A DNA stretch of 6,986 nt, from contig JBHGBF010000338.1 in NCBI GenBank assembly GCA_041946865.1, positions 1 to 6,986 on the forward strand, read 5' to 3'. This document shows, piece after piece, positions 6,386-6,986 of the stretch. The stretch comes from RPQK01 sp041946865. Its GTDB lineage: Bacteria > Acidobacteriota > UBA6911 > RPQK01. The notes beneath the pieces were generated by a model. That model made no database searches, was not told the DNA's origin, and saw only the letters and a program-made list of their open reading frames with translations. Position 1 is the stretch's first letter. Each line of letters starts with the position of its first letter. Both the position numbers and the translations under genes were made by a program.

Positions 6386-6719
6386 CCGTCGTGAAGTAAT
6401 TGCGAACGCGGCCACTCTTGGGCTTCGGCCTGACGTCGTCGAAAAAGACTATGTTCTAGCCTGGCTCCTTGCTGGTATCTTCGGACATGCGGCACTGAGG
6501 GACAAGTGGGTCTTCAAGGGCGGTACCTGCCTGAAGAAGTGCTACTTCGAAACGTATCGCTTCTCCGAGGGTCTCGATTTCACCTTGACCGACGCATCTC
6601 ACTTCCGCCGGTGGAGCGGTGGATGCCGGTGCCTGACTGTCCGCCGAGGCTTCGACCGATTGGCCTGCCTTTCAGTCCACCGGCTCAGGGGCGCCAACGG
6701 GGGCCGGGCTCGTGGTTGA
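6378..6719 (+). pseudogene. abiEii: AbiEii-type nucleotidyltransferase toxin, truncated and active-site altered
   Basis: AbiEii toxins are DNA polymerase beta-like nucleotidyltransferases of about 300 residues. From GTG 6378 the first 75 residues match the family: VEKDYVLAWLL, then VFKGGTCLKKCYFETYRFSE and LDFTLTDASH. The frame continues to 6719, but after DASH (about base 6602) the sequence turns Arg/Gly-rich and no longer resembles the family, so about three quarters of the toxin is gone. In this motif intact members have an Asp-Leu-Asp; here it reads Gly65-Leu-Asp67, explained by one GAT-to-GGT change at 6570-6572. The lost aspartate is expected to bind metal, so even the intact fold would probably be inactive. 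The gene overlaps the end of the AbiEi remnant by eight bases. The break point faces a recombinase fragment on the other strand. Confidence 0.78.
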
Positions 6720-6863
6720 CACCTCGGCCGGAATCTGTTCCTCATAAATCAGACCCGTATTCAAGGACTCGTGCCCCAGGAGCGCGCTGATGTGTTTTAG
6801 GGGCTGACCCTTCAAATGAAGGCGTGTTGCGTAGGTATATCTCTCAGGTGTGGAGTGAGTTTT
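6672..6863 (-). pseudogene. Tyrosine recombinase/integrase C-terminal fragment
   Basis: Read on the minus strand, an open stretch of 63 residues carries the end of a phage-type integrase catalytic domain: RYTYATRLHLKG (the Arg of the HxxR motif, with the His not conserved), KHISALLGHESLNTG (the LGH motif) and LIYEEQIP, whose Tyr (about 6744-6746) is the expected nucleophile. It ends at a stop complementary to 6672-6674 after a Pro/Ala-rich tail. A stop at 6864-6866 closes the frame upstream and there is no start codon or N-terminal domain, so only the C-terminus remains. Intact enzymes of this class have about 300-400 residues. It abuts the truncated AbiEii gene in the opposite orientation, so the two were probably joined by rearrangement. 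It cannot be active alone. Confidence 0.72.
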
Positions 6864-6869
6864 TTACAG

Positions 6870-6890
6870 GAGGACCGCCTTCCGGTCCTC
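6870..6890. repeat. Perfect eight-base-pair hairpin
   Basis: GAGGACCG (6870-6877) and CGGTCCTC (6883-6890) pair perfectly around a five-base loop. A run of six T lies just upstream on the plus strand (6860-6865), the wrong side for a plus-strand terminator, and on the minus strand it reads as A. Its role is unknown; it may belong to the adjacent mobile-element end. Confidence 0.5.
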
Positions 6891-6900
6891 GGCTGATTAG

Positions 6901-6944
6901 CGACAATTACACTTCCCGGGTGACGACAATTACATTTACCGGGT
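6901..6944. repeat. Pair of 21-bp direct repeats, possible insertion-sequence end
   Basis: Two copies beginning CGACAATTACA and ending CCGGGT lie at 6901-6921 and 6924-6944. They match at 19 of 21 positions with a 23-bp period. Repeated transposase-binding sequences of about this size are typical of IS21-family ends, so an IS may start here and continue past the right edge. No transposase is inside the window and the family is a guess. I see nothing interpretable from 6945 to 6986. Confidence 0.5.
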
Positions 6945-6986
6945 CTTCGAACTGAGGTCGGTTATAGTCGCCCTCCTTGTGAAGTC

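Noticed and set aside
6860..6890. Hairpin plus T-run as a rho-independent terminator
   Set aside because: The T-run is upstream of the stem on the plus strand and becomes an A-run on the minus strand, so neither orientation gives a stem followed by U residues.

Overview
The window looks like mobile, accessory DNA from an environmental bacterium. The evidence is two integron-type attC-like sites, a tRNA 3' end with encoded CCA, GC-rich coding DNA, and remnants of toxin-antitoxin and abortive-infection genes. No lineage-specific gene is present, so a proteobacterium is only a guess.

Left half (about 94-3995): two imperfect palindromes with integron attC architecture (118-208 and 3903-3995) flank a compact two-gene unit. 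The first gene encodes an amino-type DNA methyltransferase, probably starting at 245. The second encodes a large GHKL (Bergerat-fold) ATPase starting at 1525, with an ATGA overlap to the first. Both genes are intact, read toward the downstream attC-like site, and nearly fill the 3.8 kb between the two core sites, which is how an integron gene cassette is laid out. By analogy with GHKL ATPases linked to restriction-modification genes (MutL/MORC-like), the pair is a candidate anti-phage or DNA-surveillance module. That function is inferred.

Middle (about 3990-5290): after the second attC-like site comes structured non-coding sequence resembling the 5' part (domain I) of a group II intron, ending near three copies of a 13-bp repeat. 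It abuts a zeta-toxin-like kinase that has lost its N-terminal P-loop. A small overlapping partner gene of a type seen beside such kinases follows. Next is a tRNA-Gly(CCC) 3' half preceded by direct and inverted repeats, probably an attachment-site junction left by a tRNA-targeting integrative element.

Right part (about 5290-6986): an AbiE-type (type IV toxin-antitoxin) locus in decay. The AbiEi gene carries about four frameshifts. The AbiEii gene has lost an aspartate expected in its nucleotidyltransferase motif and is cut off after about 75 residues. The break meets the C-terminal end of a tyrosine recombinase on the opposite strand, followed by a hairpin and a pair of 21-bp direct repeats that may mark an IS end.

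Overall, an apparently functional methyltransferase/ATPase cassette sits beside a graveyard of broken defence and mobility genes.
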